A stretch of 64,000 nt of DNA from Gnetum montanum (lineage: Eukaryota; Streptophyta; Gnetopsida; Gnetales; Gnetaceae): NCBI GenBank assembly GCA_015680685.1, contig MNCI01033721.1, forward strand, positions 84,367 through 148,366, written 5' to 3'. Every line of letters starts with the position of its first letter. Within the stretch, counting starts at the first letter, position 1. The notes under the pieces were generated by a model, which had not been told where the DNA came from, did not search any database, and saw nothing but the letters and a program-made list of their open reading frames with translations. Of the stretch, positions 1 to 11,278 are shown piece by piece. The position numbers and the translations under genes were made by a program.

Positions 1-80
1 TGCAATGTTTAATGAATAGCTTTTAGGTATCTTGTGTCATTGATAGTTACACTTGGCTAGGTTGGGATTATGGTGGATTA

Positions 81-174
81 ATTCCTTTAATAGTGTTAGC
101 AGTAAGACTAAAAAATAGGGTAAAATNGATTCCTTTAATAGTGTTAGCAGTAAGACTGAAAAATAGGGTAAAAT
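81..174. repeat. 46-bp direct duplication flanking a single N
   Basis: Positions 81-126 and 129-174 are the same 46 bases with one substitution, separated by the N at 127. This is most likely two overlapping contig ends placed side by side, not a biological repeat. Confidence 0.8.
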
Positions 175-1630
175 CAATAAGCGATCCATTATTAAATTTT
201 GAAAAGCCTAAATAAGATGAAATTCTTAAAGAGGATTAAAGGATTCACAACAATAAAAAGAGGATTTTACTGACAAACATTGTGAAGATATGCACAATTG
301 GATGTCTTTGATGGAGCATAGAAAAGGATTCAATTGTGAGAATGCCTAAGGGTAAAGAACTTAACTAACCCAATGAAAAGGTATGCAAGTGGGTCCTCCC
401 TAAAGTAGGCACATGCCCTTGTTTCCCTTGCATAACCTCAAACCAAGGAGTCTGTGGGCCCCATGGGTGATTAATGGTTATAGGATGTTAAGTATGAAAA
501 CTTGGAAGAAACTTCCTAAGAATTTTGACACATCAAACTAAGACATCGAACAAGAACATGAAAACTCGTAGTGAGGTGAGGCATGGAAACAATAGATGGA
601 TGAGAGAGAAAGTGGAAAGGAGTTCTCGATTAAAGTCACATGATATCCCTTGTGAATTTGTGATTAAATGATCGGATAAAATCCATCCTTAGTTCAGATG
701 AAAACCTAACCATGTTCAGTGACTTGGCATCGTGACTCTAAGATTGATCCACCCCCTTGAGACAAAAGAGTGCTCCCATAGAACAACCATTGTTCCTTAT
801 TTTAAGAAGAAAAGAGAAGTAGGAAGTAAGAAAGGGCCTTAGTTAGAGGAGACCTTCACGCATGGGTAACATGTCTTTCTAGTCCTATAACTAGTGCTTG
901 TAGCCCATTTATTTTGTCTAGGGATGTGCTTTGAATTCCCATTGCTTTTTTTTTTTGAAATAGGAACCACACCATGCAAAGACTTATTCAACTTTTTGTT
1001 ATTAGTTGACATGAAATGGTAAGGAATCCATGAAAACACATATGCATTCAAGTAAGCAAAAAGGCATAAAGAGTATTGAGTCTCCTTGAAGTCACACCTT
1101 ATTCAAATCTTTGAATCCTTTCCAAGTCTAAAAACTACCAAGGTCACGAGTTCGTTAAAGTTTTATTAATGAAAAGGAATCTCATACTTCTAGAACAAGG
1201 AAAATAATAGAGTTTTTGGATGGGTGGATGTTGTGGACTCACTACCTATTTCATGAGAAAAAACCATGCCTTAGCTGTTAGTAACAAAATTTAAAGCTAG
1301 AATCTAGACACCAACAATCAAATAATCGGATAGCACATGCCCACATCAAACAAACCACACTATACCTAGTTGGAAATAAGCTAGGTTATTATTAAAACAC
1401 AATAAGAAAATCATACCAAAATAAATAAAAATATATAATAAATTGTAAAATATTATATTTAAATAAAACATACTAACAATTTTGTAAAACAAAAATTGGA
1501 AAAAATTAATAACATAAAAACAAAAAGGTGTAATATAGACAAGGCATAAAACAAAAAGTTGTAAAAATAACAAGGTGTAAAACAAAAAGATGAAAAACTA
1601 AGGAGCCACTTATATAGTTAGCATGGATGG

Positions 1631-1650
1631 CCATCTCTCCCATGACTAAG
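1631..1650 (-). promoter_or_regulatory. Internal polypurine-tract-like site of element A
   Basis: On the minus strand this reads CTTAGTCATGGGAGAGATGG, just after the integrase region. It resembles the terminal polypurine tracts of this family (AGTCGTGGGGGTA in B) and recurs at the same place in E (50808-50830) and G (33889-33906). A role as a central polypurine tract is inferred, not shown. Confidence 0.4.
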
Positions 1651-1843
1651 TTAAAATGAGGAGATCCAAAAAATCTCAAGCATGGTTGACCATTGGCTTT
1701 CTTATGCTCATGGAAAGGTTTGATTTATGCATGTTGACCAATTGTTTTCTATCTAGGCTCTTAGGTTTGTAGATTAACATGGCCCCAAAAGGAAAGGTTT
1801 CATAAATGATACAAGGTCCTTTCCACAACATCTGGAACTTAGT

Positions 1844-3030
1844 TCATTGAGGCACATGTGTGGGGTTCCAGTAGGGGATCCTATCTCTTGGTTGAAATTT
1901 GACTTTCATAATTCTAAGATCATGGCATTTTTTGCTAAATGCCTTATGCAATTCATTAGATGATAGGGCCACTAATTGATTTTCGTCTAGCAAGTTAAGA
2001 TTCATTAATCTTTCTTTTTGTGCTAGACTTAAGTCAAGGTCAAGGTCACATGCTTTTGAAAGTGTACGAAGCTCAAATTCAGTAGGTAGAGTTGATAATT
2101 TTCTGTACACCAACTCATAGGGAGAGTAGCCAATAGGGAGTTTCCATATTGAGCAGTAGGTCCAAAGGGCATCATTGAGTTTCATGTTCCAATCTCTCCT
2201 ATATTTGCTAATAGTTCTTGTTAGAGTCTTTATGATCTCCCTATTTGTAACCTTTTCTTGACCATTTTCTTGGGGGTGATAAGGTGTTATTAATTTATGC
2301 TCAACTCCCAAGCTTTACATGAGCTTCTAAAAGGTAGTACCTATAAAGTGGGTTCCATTATTAGAAATTAATTCACATGGCACACTAAATCTATTTACAA
2401 CATTCTATTATATAAACCAAGTAGTAGTAGAAGATATACAGTTAGCGACAGCTACTACTTCAGCCCATTTCATACAATAGTTAACAATGACTATGATGTA
2501 CGCCTTTCCATTTGACATGGGTGTGATAAGACCCATGAAGTCAATACCCCAAATGTCGAAGGGTTCTAGTTGTTGAATCTACTACTAAGGTCCCTTCATT
2601 TGAGTAATCATTTCGCCATCTCATTGGTAGCATTCACAAGAGTGAAAACATTGATGAGAGTGGACAAGTGTTGGCCAGTAATACCCTACCATCAGGATCT
2701 TAATGGTCATGCATCTCCTAGCATAGCGGCTCGCACAAGGACCCTCATGAACATCCTAGAGAATGCACGATTGATTAGCATTCAGGACAGACCAACAAAC
2801 TAGGCCATTAGTGTACACCTTGTAAAGGTGCTCATTGGTCTCCATGAAAAGTTTCACTTGGTGAAGAAATTGTTGTTTCTTCCTATAGTTCAACTCTTAT
2901 GGAATCTCTTAAGTGTGAAGATAGGTGAGAGTGCCATCATATCATTTAGACTATGTGGGTAATTGTTTGGTTATAGCCTCGGCAAAGAGGAGTTCATCAG
3001 GAAACTGATCAAATAGTGGGCTTTCCTCCC
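1844..3030 (-). pseudogene. Element A integrase (Athila-like), broken
   Basis: This is the integrase end of the element A polyprotein, which would join the cDNA to host DNA. The clearest part is an open frame at 1844-2311 with TPYHPQENGQ, the region that holds the catalytic Glu in retroelement integrases, followed by NREIIKTL and DALWTYCSIWKLPIGYSPYE. This block is typical of Athila-lineage integrases, including the following (D/N)LDL...KERL.NLNLLDE segment. Upstream, from about 2320 to 3030, the zinc-binding and core parts are present only as pieces in shifting frames (for example a match to HEGPCGSHY of element D near 2700). At the catalytic position a Gln (QEN) lies where NGQAE is usual. 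Dead copy. Confidence 0.8.
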
Positions 3031-3560
3031 CTTTGTTGTCCCATCGTGACCAAGACAAGTGGTCGATGATTACATTCTCAATTCCTTTTTGATCTACTAT
3101 CATAAGATTGAATTCTTGCAAGATTACCAACCACTATATGACATGGGGGCTCACCATTGGCTTATTCATTAGGAAGAAGATTGCACTATGGTTCGTGTAC
3201 AAACGCTTTATATCCAACCACATAGTGGCTAAACTTCTCTAGAGAAAACACCATTGCCATCAATTCTTTTTCTATGGTGTTGTAGTTTAGCTGTGCATCC
3301 ACAATGCTTTGGCTTGTGCAATGGATGTAATATGAACATTTCTTGTTATCCAATTGCATAAGCATAACCCCCAAGGCATAATTTGATGCATCTGTCATAA
3401 CATGAAATGGTCTAGACTAGTTAAGTGCCTATAGAATTGAGGTTTCTACAAGTTTCTCCTTCAATTTTTGGAATGCTTTTTCACATTTATTTGTCAAAAA
3501 AAAATGGAGCATCTTTCTTTTCTAACTCAACCAAAAATTTTATGATCTTAGAGAAATTCT
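3031..3560 (-). pseudogene. Element A RNase H, broken
   Basis: RNase H degrades the RNA strand during reverse transcription. The open part (3186-3398) begins MTDASNYALGVML, the first catalytic Asp block, and continues with YNTIEKELMAMVFSLEKF, the usual second block. The stretch ending in a DHLSW-like motif lies near 3045. It aligns block by block with the RNase H of element D (60310-60680). Stops and frame changes interrupt it on both sides. Confidence 0.8.
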
Positions 3561-4330
3561 CTATGAATTGTTGGTAGTAGCTAGTGTATCCAAGAAATGA
3601 TCAGACATCTTTTATAGTTTCTGGTTGAGATGACCCTTCTCTTTTTGAGGTCAACCTTAACCTATGCTTGTGAGATTCTATGCCCTAATACAATGGCCTC
3701 TTAGACCATTAGATCACTCTTTTGCCAATTTAGTTGAAGATTGGTCTCCACACATCTTTTGAGCACTTGCTCAAGATAGTCTAGGGCTTATGCAAATGTA
3801 GCTCCATAGGTGGAGAAGTCATCCATGAAGACTTCCACCTCGCTATCAATTTGTTGCTAAAAATACTTAAGACCAGGCATTGAAATGTGGCAAGGGCATT
3901 GCATAGGCCAAATGACATCTTTCGATATGCAAAAGTCCCCTAAGGACTCATAAATGTTGTTTTGGCTTGATCCTCTAGCGGGATTTAGATTTGGTTATCA
4001 CCACTATAACCATCCAAAAAACTATAGTAGCAATGCCTAGATATGGTGTCCAACACCTCATTCACAAATGGCAATGGAGAGTGATCTTTGAATGTTGCCA
4101 TATTCAATAGCCAAAAATCGATGTAGACCCACCACTTGCCATCTTTCTTTAGCACAATCACAAGTGAGCTAACCTACTCACTATCCACGATGGGATAGAT
4201 AAACCTTGCCTTGAGGAGTTGTTTGATTTCCTCCTTGATGAGTTACTTCAATTTGGGATTTAACCAACATTTTGGCTGCCTCTTTGGCTTCATGGTCGAA
4301 TTAGTGTAGATACAATGATGGAATATCCTA
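3561..4330 (-). pseudogene. Element A reverse transcriptase, broken
   Basis: Translated on the minus strand in pieces, this region gives KARFIYPIVDSE, KKDGKWWVYIDFWLLNMATF, SFLDGYSG and GTFAYRKMSFGLCNALATFQ, the ordered RT blocks of Ty3/Gypsy elements. It matches the RT of element D (58590-60120) along its length. Several in-frame stops and frameshifts are present. The uninterrupted GTFAY...FGLCNA stretch here is useful because it shows what the split RT of element D looked like before its insertion. Confidence 0.75.
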
Positions 4331-4899
4331 TAATCAATCCATGTGAGTTTTGGATATGACCAAACAAAGGTTCTTGATCATTTATAGATCATGTTTAGCA
4401 ACATCTATTTATATTTAGGAGCAAGATTTACATTGACAATTATTGGCTTCTCATTTTTCAAGAATGCCTATTTCACGCTAGTAGGTTGAGTTTTTAACTC
4501 AAGGGGCTCTTATTTAAAATTTTTAGGAATTTCCAACTCTCTCCAATAAGTATCATCATTTGCATTATTAGAGAGTTGGTGATGGACTTGCTCCAGTTCA
4601 TCCATGCCTTCTACATAGGCACATGTTAGGCTCTCAACAAGTTCCATGTAGAGTTTGTTGTTTCCAAGACTAGTTGTTAGCCACTCCTATTTTGTGGTTG
4701 TTGTGTATAGGCACCTTTGAACTTCATATATGTTAGCACACTATCTGCATACTTTGATAGACACACTATTAACAACCCATAGTTTCTACACACAGTTTCA
4801 CCCTATATCACTATATGTGATGCATGGAACTTTCTTCCTCTCAATCTTTTCAAATGCATTTTCTTTAGAGATTTTGAGGGAAAGATCTCAGATTCTCAA
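4331..4899 (-). other. Element A, spacer between protease and reverse transcriptase
   Basis: No recognisable domain. The segment near 4700-4730 matches the same place in E (about 51060-51090), so it is part of the element polyprotein region, now broken by stops. Confidence 0.45.
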
Positions 4900-5290
4900 T
4901 CATACATCAACAGTGCTCAACCAAGCCCTTCCCATAATGATTGGGAAGTCCCCCTTGCAATTTTCCATTGGGATCACCAAGAAATTAGCGAGGTAGAACC
5001 ACCCATAAATGGTGATCACAATGTCCTCCAATCCCAAGGGAATAGTGGTGGACTGATTAGCCAACTCAAGATAGATGTTGCTCTTCTTAAGTGGAGGCAA
5101 CTTGTAGGCTTTATACATTTGATGGAAAATTAGATTAATCCTAGAACCTAAATCCAAAAGAGCTTTGCAAGGCTCATTCCTAGCGATTTGAAGGTAAATA
5201 AGGGGACTTCCAAGATTAGATAGTTTCCTAGGAAGATGTCCAGCCTTTATCTAGTCAGTTATCGCATGAGTTAACATGACAATATGCACT
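4900..5290 (-). pseudogene. Element A aspartic protease, active site altered
   Basis: This is a retropepsin-like protease that would cut the Gag-Pol polyprotein. The frame at 4900-5157 contains LKKSNIYLELANQSTTIPLG and ENCKGDFPIIMGRAWLSTVD, the flap and C-terminal blocks, which match elements D and E nearly word for word. The active site reads ALLDLGSRINLI: the expected Asp-Ser/Thr-Gly is Asp-Leu-Gly, so the copy should be inactive. The frame is open from the active site to WLSTVDV and then hits a stop. Confidence 0.8.
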
Positions 5291-5439
5291 TTGGAAGGTG
5301 TTTGGTTTGAAGGGGACTCGAATGAATTAGATGTAGAGGGAGATGGAAAAGGATGGTTGCTAATTGTAGCTGTATGTAAGGGTTTAGTTGGGTTGTTGGG
5401 TTAGAAGAAAGGTCCTTTTAGTGATCTAGTTTTTAAACC

Positions 5440-7541
5440 ACTCGGCTGAGGAGTCAGCTATAAGTTCATAGCCCTAGTTGTGTTGTGTTGTTGTGGCTGA
5501 GGAAGAATTTCTTCTTATATTGATGAAGTACGCAGTAACTGGGTTAAGGGTGGATGGACATATGCAAAAGGATGAGAAGGGTAATATGGATGTGGGGTTT
5601 CCCCTCTAGTATATTGAGAATGATTTTTGTAATACTTTGGGGGGTAGTAGTAATGTTGGAAGGTGGCATGACTAGAAGAGTCACATGGAGAAATAGGTTG
5701 CTAGGCATAGTATCTATATGGATTTGGTTACCTATAAGGTTACTGCTACCTTGGTGGTGGCATCCCCCATGACTATGGGTGTTGCCATTACTGGTACTAC
5801 TCATACGGTTGTGGTGGAGCTCCAATTGGATAATAGGCTTATTGTTGGTGGTGGAATTTCCTTAAAGTACCTTGAGAATAAGGTAATCTTTTGGGTGCTT
5901 TCCTTCTTGCCAATCTAGGATTTAAACCATACACCTTAGATTCTTGCAAGTGTGACACAATGGGGCAACATCCCCTAGGATGTTCATAATGGTAGATGTC
6001 ACATCCATAATCATCATCTAATTTAGTCTCCACAACTTCTTCTACTGCAGTAGCTTTGGCCTTACCCCTTTGGTAGGCATGTTCAGATTCATTTTGTCTC
6101 TTGTGATCATGATCACTACTCTGCTCTCTTGATTCTTTTGTGATTTTTAGAGCAGTTTGGAATTTTTCATCTAATGAATTCCACATTTTATCTACCTTGG
6201 ATGAAATCTCAAATATGTATTTTTGGATTGGCAAGGTCTTTTTATTTACCACCTCATCAAGTGGTGATTCCTTCTCACTGTCACAAAAGCAGACCTACCT
6301 CTTTCTAATGGAAGGCTTCCTATTATATTCTTCTGCACTTTCTTGTTTTCTCAACTTGTCTTATTTTTTTACTACCTACTTAATTAGCCTTTGAATTTGA
6401 TGGGCTCTTAGTTCTAACAATCGCTCTTAGGCATAGACTCTAAGAGTTTTCTTCATTTCTTATCGGAGCCCATATATGATATGACAAAGTTGTTTTTATT
6501 GAGAATAACCATGGTCAAGTTATTTATGCAATAGAGAATAGTATGGACTCATGGCTGCATCCAAGGGTTCATGCATCCTTTGTTTCCATCCTTGGATCTA
6601 TTTTCTCAAGTTGGACACTTGGGAGTACATATGATATTTTTCATTAAATAGTTTGAGCATTGTACTTCACCATCTGATGGATTCCGATTCTAAGGATTGG
6701 TGCCAACTCTCTGCTTTCTTAATAAGTGTCCTTGGGAATAGCTTAAGCTTTTACTAATCATTCTCCATATTTTGCAAGGCACATGCATCATGAAAGGCTT
6801 GAAGATGATTCTACAAATCTAACTTATATCTCTCTTTGAACTTGGGAATATTATTCATGGCTAGCCTCTTGATCCAACTATCTTTTATGTGCCTTGTAGG
6901 AATTCTCACTACCTCTATGATGTTTAGCATGCTTTGGGTGGCAAGTAAAGACTCATCGTAGCCATAACCTTGTTGCTTATGATGTCCTATACTACCCCTT
7001 CTCTTGTGGTGAGAAGCCTCTCTTGAATGGCTATGCCCTAGATCTTGACTTGCCCGATGATCCCTATGATCATCTCGGTCCCATTGGTTACCTCCATCAT
7101 GATTGTGTCCCTTGTGGTTACATTCAAAGCCAAAAGAGAAAGAAGATGATAACGAAGGTGAAGAGGAAGGATGACTAGCACCATCACGGTGCCTACCACC
7201 CACTCTTCGGTCATCATGTCCATGATCATTATCATGCTGCTTGCCCGCATCCCTACCATGACTCTCCTCCTTGGATCCCCCTTTGTCATGGGATCTATTC
7301 TTGCTGGAACTAGGATTGTGTATCATGGACTGCAAGTTTTGTTTTTGACCTCCTTTAACAAAGTCAAATAGAGGAGTCTCTCTATATAGAAAATCCTTAG
7401 AGAAGGATTCTCCACCATCTTTTTGGTACATTAGGAATGGGGAATCAGTGGATCACTTTCCCTTCACAGACTTGTAGCATTGCTCTAATTGTCGATCCCT
7501 CAAATGTTATCCATCAATGGGATGATAATCCCTAGCATCAC
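5440..7541 (-). pseudogene. Element A gag, 3' part (broken by insertion of B)
   Basis: This is the structural Gag protein of element A. The open part at 6811-7431 holds a His/Asp/Arg/Ser-rich low-complexity region, then EVVRIPTRHIKDSWIKR, the entry to the Retrotrans_gag domain, which continues with stops to about 6260. The frame at 5839-6252 carries a zinc-knuckle-like CDIYHYEHPRGCC followed by HLQES and NPRL, which recur in E and D; its second Cys is Tyr here. Further down is a Pro/His-rich tail. Upstream the gene continues at 13871, because element B was inserted between 7541 and 13871. Confidence 0.85.
7537..7541. repeat. Target site duplication of element B, left copy (ATCAC)
   Basis: ATCAC directly precedes the left LTR of B and recurs at 13866-13870 directly after the right LTR. 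A 5-bp duplication is normal for Ty3/Gypsy integration and fixes both ends of B. Confidence 0.95.
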
Positions 7542-7562
7542 TGATGAGTCATGAATTTGTTG

Positions 7563-7744
7563 GCTGTGATATCACTACCATGATATCAAAGCCATAATAT
7601 CCCAGTGGCTGTGATATCACACCTAGGATATTACACCCATGATATCGCATGGGTTGCGATATCACGTACACAATATCACGTACGTGATGTATCGTACGTG
7701 ATATCGCATCTTTTCCCGTGATATCGTGTACGCGATATCACGTC
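7563..7744 (+). repeat. GATATC palindrome cluster in U3
   Basis: Eight exact GATATC sites plus variants (AATATC, GATATT, GATGTATC) lie in about 180 bases just upstream of the TATA box, many as the longer palindrome GTGATATCAC. The same cluster is in the right LTR (12785-12965), and sparser versions are in the LTRs of G and J. A binding site for a regulator is possible but only inferred. Confidence 0.8.
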
Positions 7745-7757
7745 GCGCCACCAAATC

Positions 7758-7765
7758 TATAAATA
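7758..7765 (+). promoter_or_regulatory. TATA box of element B 5' LTR
   Basis: TATAAATA follows the GATATC cluster and is conserved at the same LTR position in the other LTRs of this family (12984, 54301, 63215, and on the minus strand 32318 and 40854). Confidence 0.8.
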
Positions 7766-8170
7766 AGAGGCGGCTTTCCCAATTTTAGGCATCCCATTTT
7801 TATTATAGTGAAACTTTGGCAGTTTGATCCCTCCAGAGTTAGTTTATTTTTCCAGTGTCTACCCGCAGTGTGGTGAATGTAGTTGTACGATGTCTTTATT
7901 CGAGTGTGTCGTACTTGGACACACACATGACTGGCAATAAAGATCGAGATTACTTCATCATTGCATCATTCACTTTGTTATTTATTTGTTGTTTATTTAT
8001 TTAATATTATTTATTACTTTCGTAGCGTGGTGTGAGTACGACTTGATTACGAGCATTTACAAATGTGTACGGTTAGTCAAGGAATCGGTTACTCATCGCG
8101 ATTAGTCTCTCACCCTCAACTCCTAGAAGCGAAACGAGTATGACTTGGTTACGAGCATTTAAGTGTGACT

Positions 8171-8294
8171 ACTTGGTAGCCCAATGGCGTAGCCAGGATC
8201 TACACTTGGTAATCCCAGTGGGGTATTTAGGATATACGCTTGGTAATCCTAGTGGCGTACCTAGGACCTGTGCTTGGTAGTCCTAGTGGTAGTC
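8171..8294 (+). repeat. U5 minisatellite, about 34-bp unit
   Basis: About 3.5 units built on CTTGGTAATCCTAGTGGCGT with small differences. Also in the right LTR at 13397-13520 and, with fewer units, in the LTR of G (39210-39275). Confidence 0.8.
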
Positions 8295-8640
8295 ATGCAT
8301 GAAGTCCAAGATGTGTACGGTTGATCAAGGAATCAGTTGCTCATCGCACTTAGGCTAGATTAGACTCTCTTACCCTTTTCCTCCTGGCTTAGTTTAGTTA
8401 ATATTATTTTCGATTGTCTTAGGAGTAGCATTAGATTTAGGAACACATCATATGCCTCACTCTGGACTAAACCATACATGACAAATATAAATACTAGTCC
8501 AGGTGGGAAGACAGTGAACTGCGACCTAAGGTTAACTGTCTAGGTGCCACAACTAGTCTGTCTACAGAGTTCGATCGGATCGTGTGTGAAAATGCTTGTA
8601 TTCGTATGGTTGAGCGTAGGGGTACCTCGCCGCTCATCAT

Positions 8641-8658
8641 TGGCCCCGTTGCCAGGGA
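8641..8658 (+). other. Primer-binding site of element B
   Basis: TGGCCCCGTTGCCAGGGA starts two bases after the LTR end. It differs at two positions from TGGCGCCGTTGCCGGGGA, the tRNA-Asp type site used by many Athila and related plant Gypsy elements. Confidence 0.9.
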
Positions 8659-8782
8659 CAGTGCTAGTTATCTAGATTAGTTATATCATACAAGGTCGTT
8701 GTAAAGAACTTAATGATATATTTCTTAGAAAGAAGAATTACTTATAAAAAGTCACACATAAATTCACACACAACTTCATACA

Positions 8783-10721
8783 ATGTCTCTCCTATAAGAC
8801 AATAATAACGTCACACTTAGTAAGGAAATTCATTGGAGAACTAACGAATTATATGATGATGAAGGTTGGAGTATCCAACCTGAAGTGGGAGTTTCTTATA
8901 AAGATGAACAAAAACAATGTCATCGCAACACACGAAGACATAACTTACCCGATGATGATGAACCCCCACTGGCCACTACAAGCTTAACACAAATACAAGA
9001 GGTTGTTCGAATCTCACGTAGGCATCGTAAAGAGAGCTGACTACCCAGGCTCGATTTAAACAACTTTTCCAAAATTTTTAGGAGGCTATGACTTAGATCT
9101 GCATCAACATTTACTAGCCTTCTATGATGCCTGCACATGGAATAATATTGATAACAGTTGGCAAAAACTTAAGCTCTTTCCTATGACACTCGTTGACCAA
9201 GCTACAGTATGCTATAGATCGTTAAAACCAACTTCGATACGACGTTGGTCAACCATGGTAGAAGTCTTTAATGAAAAATATCAAACCTATGCAAGAGTGT
9301 TAGCCTTGAGGAAACAAATCCAAGGATGAAAACAAGCATAACATGAACCCTTGGACATGGCCTTAGAAAGATATTAAGCACTGTTAAACAATTGTCTAGG
9401 CCATGGGTTTTCCGAGGAAAGGCTAATGTACCATATCATTGATGGGCTACATAATGAAACACGAGAGACCTTAGGAACGTATGCCCGAGGTCGATTATAC
9501 AACCTACGAACCTATCAAGTCCAAGATCTTATTAAGTAGGTAGCAAAAGAAGAAGGAGAATTAGCTAGATGGGAGAGTGTTGAAAAACATCAACAGGACT
9601 AAAATATTAACTCAACAAAGGTCCATGATCATAACAAGGAGAGATCAACAAATCTCAAGGTGGAAACATCATCTTTGCCAATACAACAATCGTTAGAAGA
9701 AGCTGAGGCAAAGATCAACAAGATGTTGGAATGGATGTATCAAAAGTGTGGAGAATATATCAACAACATTGGAGATAGAGTTTACACAACCCAAGAAGCA
9801 AGACAAAACAATAGACATTCAGAGAAAAAGAATGAAGGGAATAAGCGCTCAACTGCCAATCATACGTATGAATGCAACATATGTCTGTATGATCACCCCA
9901 AAGGCCGATGCCCAATAGTGTTACATCTACATGAGCATTGGGGAAACACATTACATCCAGAGTTCATACAGAGATACTGTGTTAGACCACAGTGGCAACA
10001 ATCCCAGTCATGGGGGTGACCACCCCTAGACTGGAGGCATCCTTCATATTTTCCGAATCTAAATGCTTATCACGTCCAACATCTTGTTTCTCCATTTGGG
10101 CCACCATACTCTATCTCACTGCAATATTATTCTTGAAAATACTATCAACCCATACCTCCAACACAACCACCACCTTATGCATCTTATATTCCTCCTAATT
10201 TTCAACATTCTCATCCTTTCTCTCCTTCCACAATTCCACCAACTATTCCTAAGGTGTTTGTTCCACCACAACAACCCACGAACAACACTTGTGCTACTGC
10301 TACCAACAGTAATGAGCAACCTCCGCAACATCAAAGGCATCCTTTCTTTAAACACGGCCGTAGGAAGGGACAACATAATTCAAAGGCCACTGCATCTTCC
10401 AACCCAGCATAAGTTCCACACTGTGGTGCACCCTTACCTTCGAACCCAATGCCTCATGTAACTTCATTAGGGCCATTATCACACACTCCAACAACTATAC
10501 AGCCCAATGAACACAATCATGGGAGGCATCATTCCAATCCTTGCATACCATCTAATGGTCATAAACATCATAGTGGGTCAACTAGTTATCTAGGAACTAC
10601 ATTGTATAAAGTGCCCTACTATGCTTATTATAATCAAGTGTGTGAACCCTGAGGGGATAAGTATAGACCGATTCCAATACTTCCAACATGCAAGGATCCT
10701 TATTTTCCATTTATTAATCCT
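8783..10721 (+). pseudogene. Element B gag, broken
   Basis: Gag forms the particle and binds the RNA. A candidate ATG at 8783 follows the leader, but a stop appears at codon 5. The Retrotrans_gag domain is recognisable from about 9040 (RLDLNNF) through HQHLLAFYDACTWNNIDNSW, KLKLFPMTL and RRWSTMVEVFNEKY to HIIDGLHNETRETLGTYARG near 9490, with single stops. An open frame at 9660-10019 ends in the zinc-knuckle-like CNICLYDHPKGRC. A Pro/Gln-rich tail runs to the assembly gap. Compared with A, D and E it lacks the long N-terminal part and the His/Asp-rich region before the gag domain. Confidence 0.85.
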
Positions 10722-11278
10722 NNNNNNNNNNNNNNNNNNNNNNNNNNNNNNNNNNNNNNNNNNNNNNNNNNNNNNNNNNNNNNNNNNNNNNNNNNNNNNN
10801 NNNNNNNNNNNNNNNNNNNNNNNNNNNNNNNNNNNNNNNNNNNNNNNNNNNNNNNNNNNNNNNNNNNNNNNNNNNNNNNNNNNNNNNNNNNNNNNNNNNN
10901 NNNNNNNNNNNNNNNNNNNNNNNNNNNNNNNNNNNNNNNNNNNNNNNNNNNNNNNNNNNNNNNNNNNNNNNNNNNNNNNNNNNNNNNNNNNNNNNNNNNN
11001 NNNNNNNNNNNNNNNNNNNNNNNNNNNNNNNNNNNNNNNNNNNNNNNNNNNNNNNNNNNNNNNNNNNNNNNNNNNNNNNNNNNNNNNNNNNNNNNNNNNN
11101 NNNNNNNNNNNNNNNNNNNNNNNNNNNNNNNNNNNNNNNNNNNNNNNNNNNNNNNNNNNNNNNNNNNNNNNNNNNNNNNNNNNNNNNNNNNNNNNNNNNN
11201 NNNNNNNNNNNNNNNNNNNNNNNNNNNNNNNNNNNNNNNNNNNNNNNNNNNNNNNNNNNNNNNNNNNNNNNNNNNNNN
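10722..11278. other. Assembly gap (557 N)
   Basis: Run of Ns inside element B, between the end of gag and the tract before ORF3. Any frame drawn across it is meaningless. Confidence 1.

Larger units (their letters stand above)
1..1843 (-). other. Element A, tract downstream of integrase (no intact gene)
   Basis: This is the 3' internal part of Athila-like element A, read right to left. It has no usable frame. A T-rich stretch on the coding strand (about 1400-1600) repeats a TTTTTGTTTTAC motif. Further left the coding strand matches the tract before ORF3 in elements B and G: the block GGGAGGACCCACTTG at 386-400 is also at 11425-11439 in B, and blocks near 860-900 and 1215-1250 recur in G around 34440 and 34140. 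ORF3 and the 3' LTR of A should therefore lie beyond the left edge of the window. Confidence 0.65.
7542..8639 (+). repeat. Element B 5' LTR
   Basis: Starts TGATGAG and ends CTCATCA, an inverted terminal repeat that includes TG...CA. A GATATC-rich U3 lies before the TATA box at 7758. AATAAA at 7937-7942 is a candidate polyadenylation signal. A 34-bp minisatellite lies in U5 (8171-8294). The end touches the primer-binding site. Confidence 0.95.
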
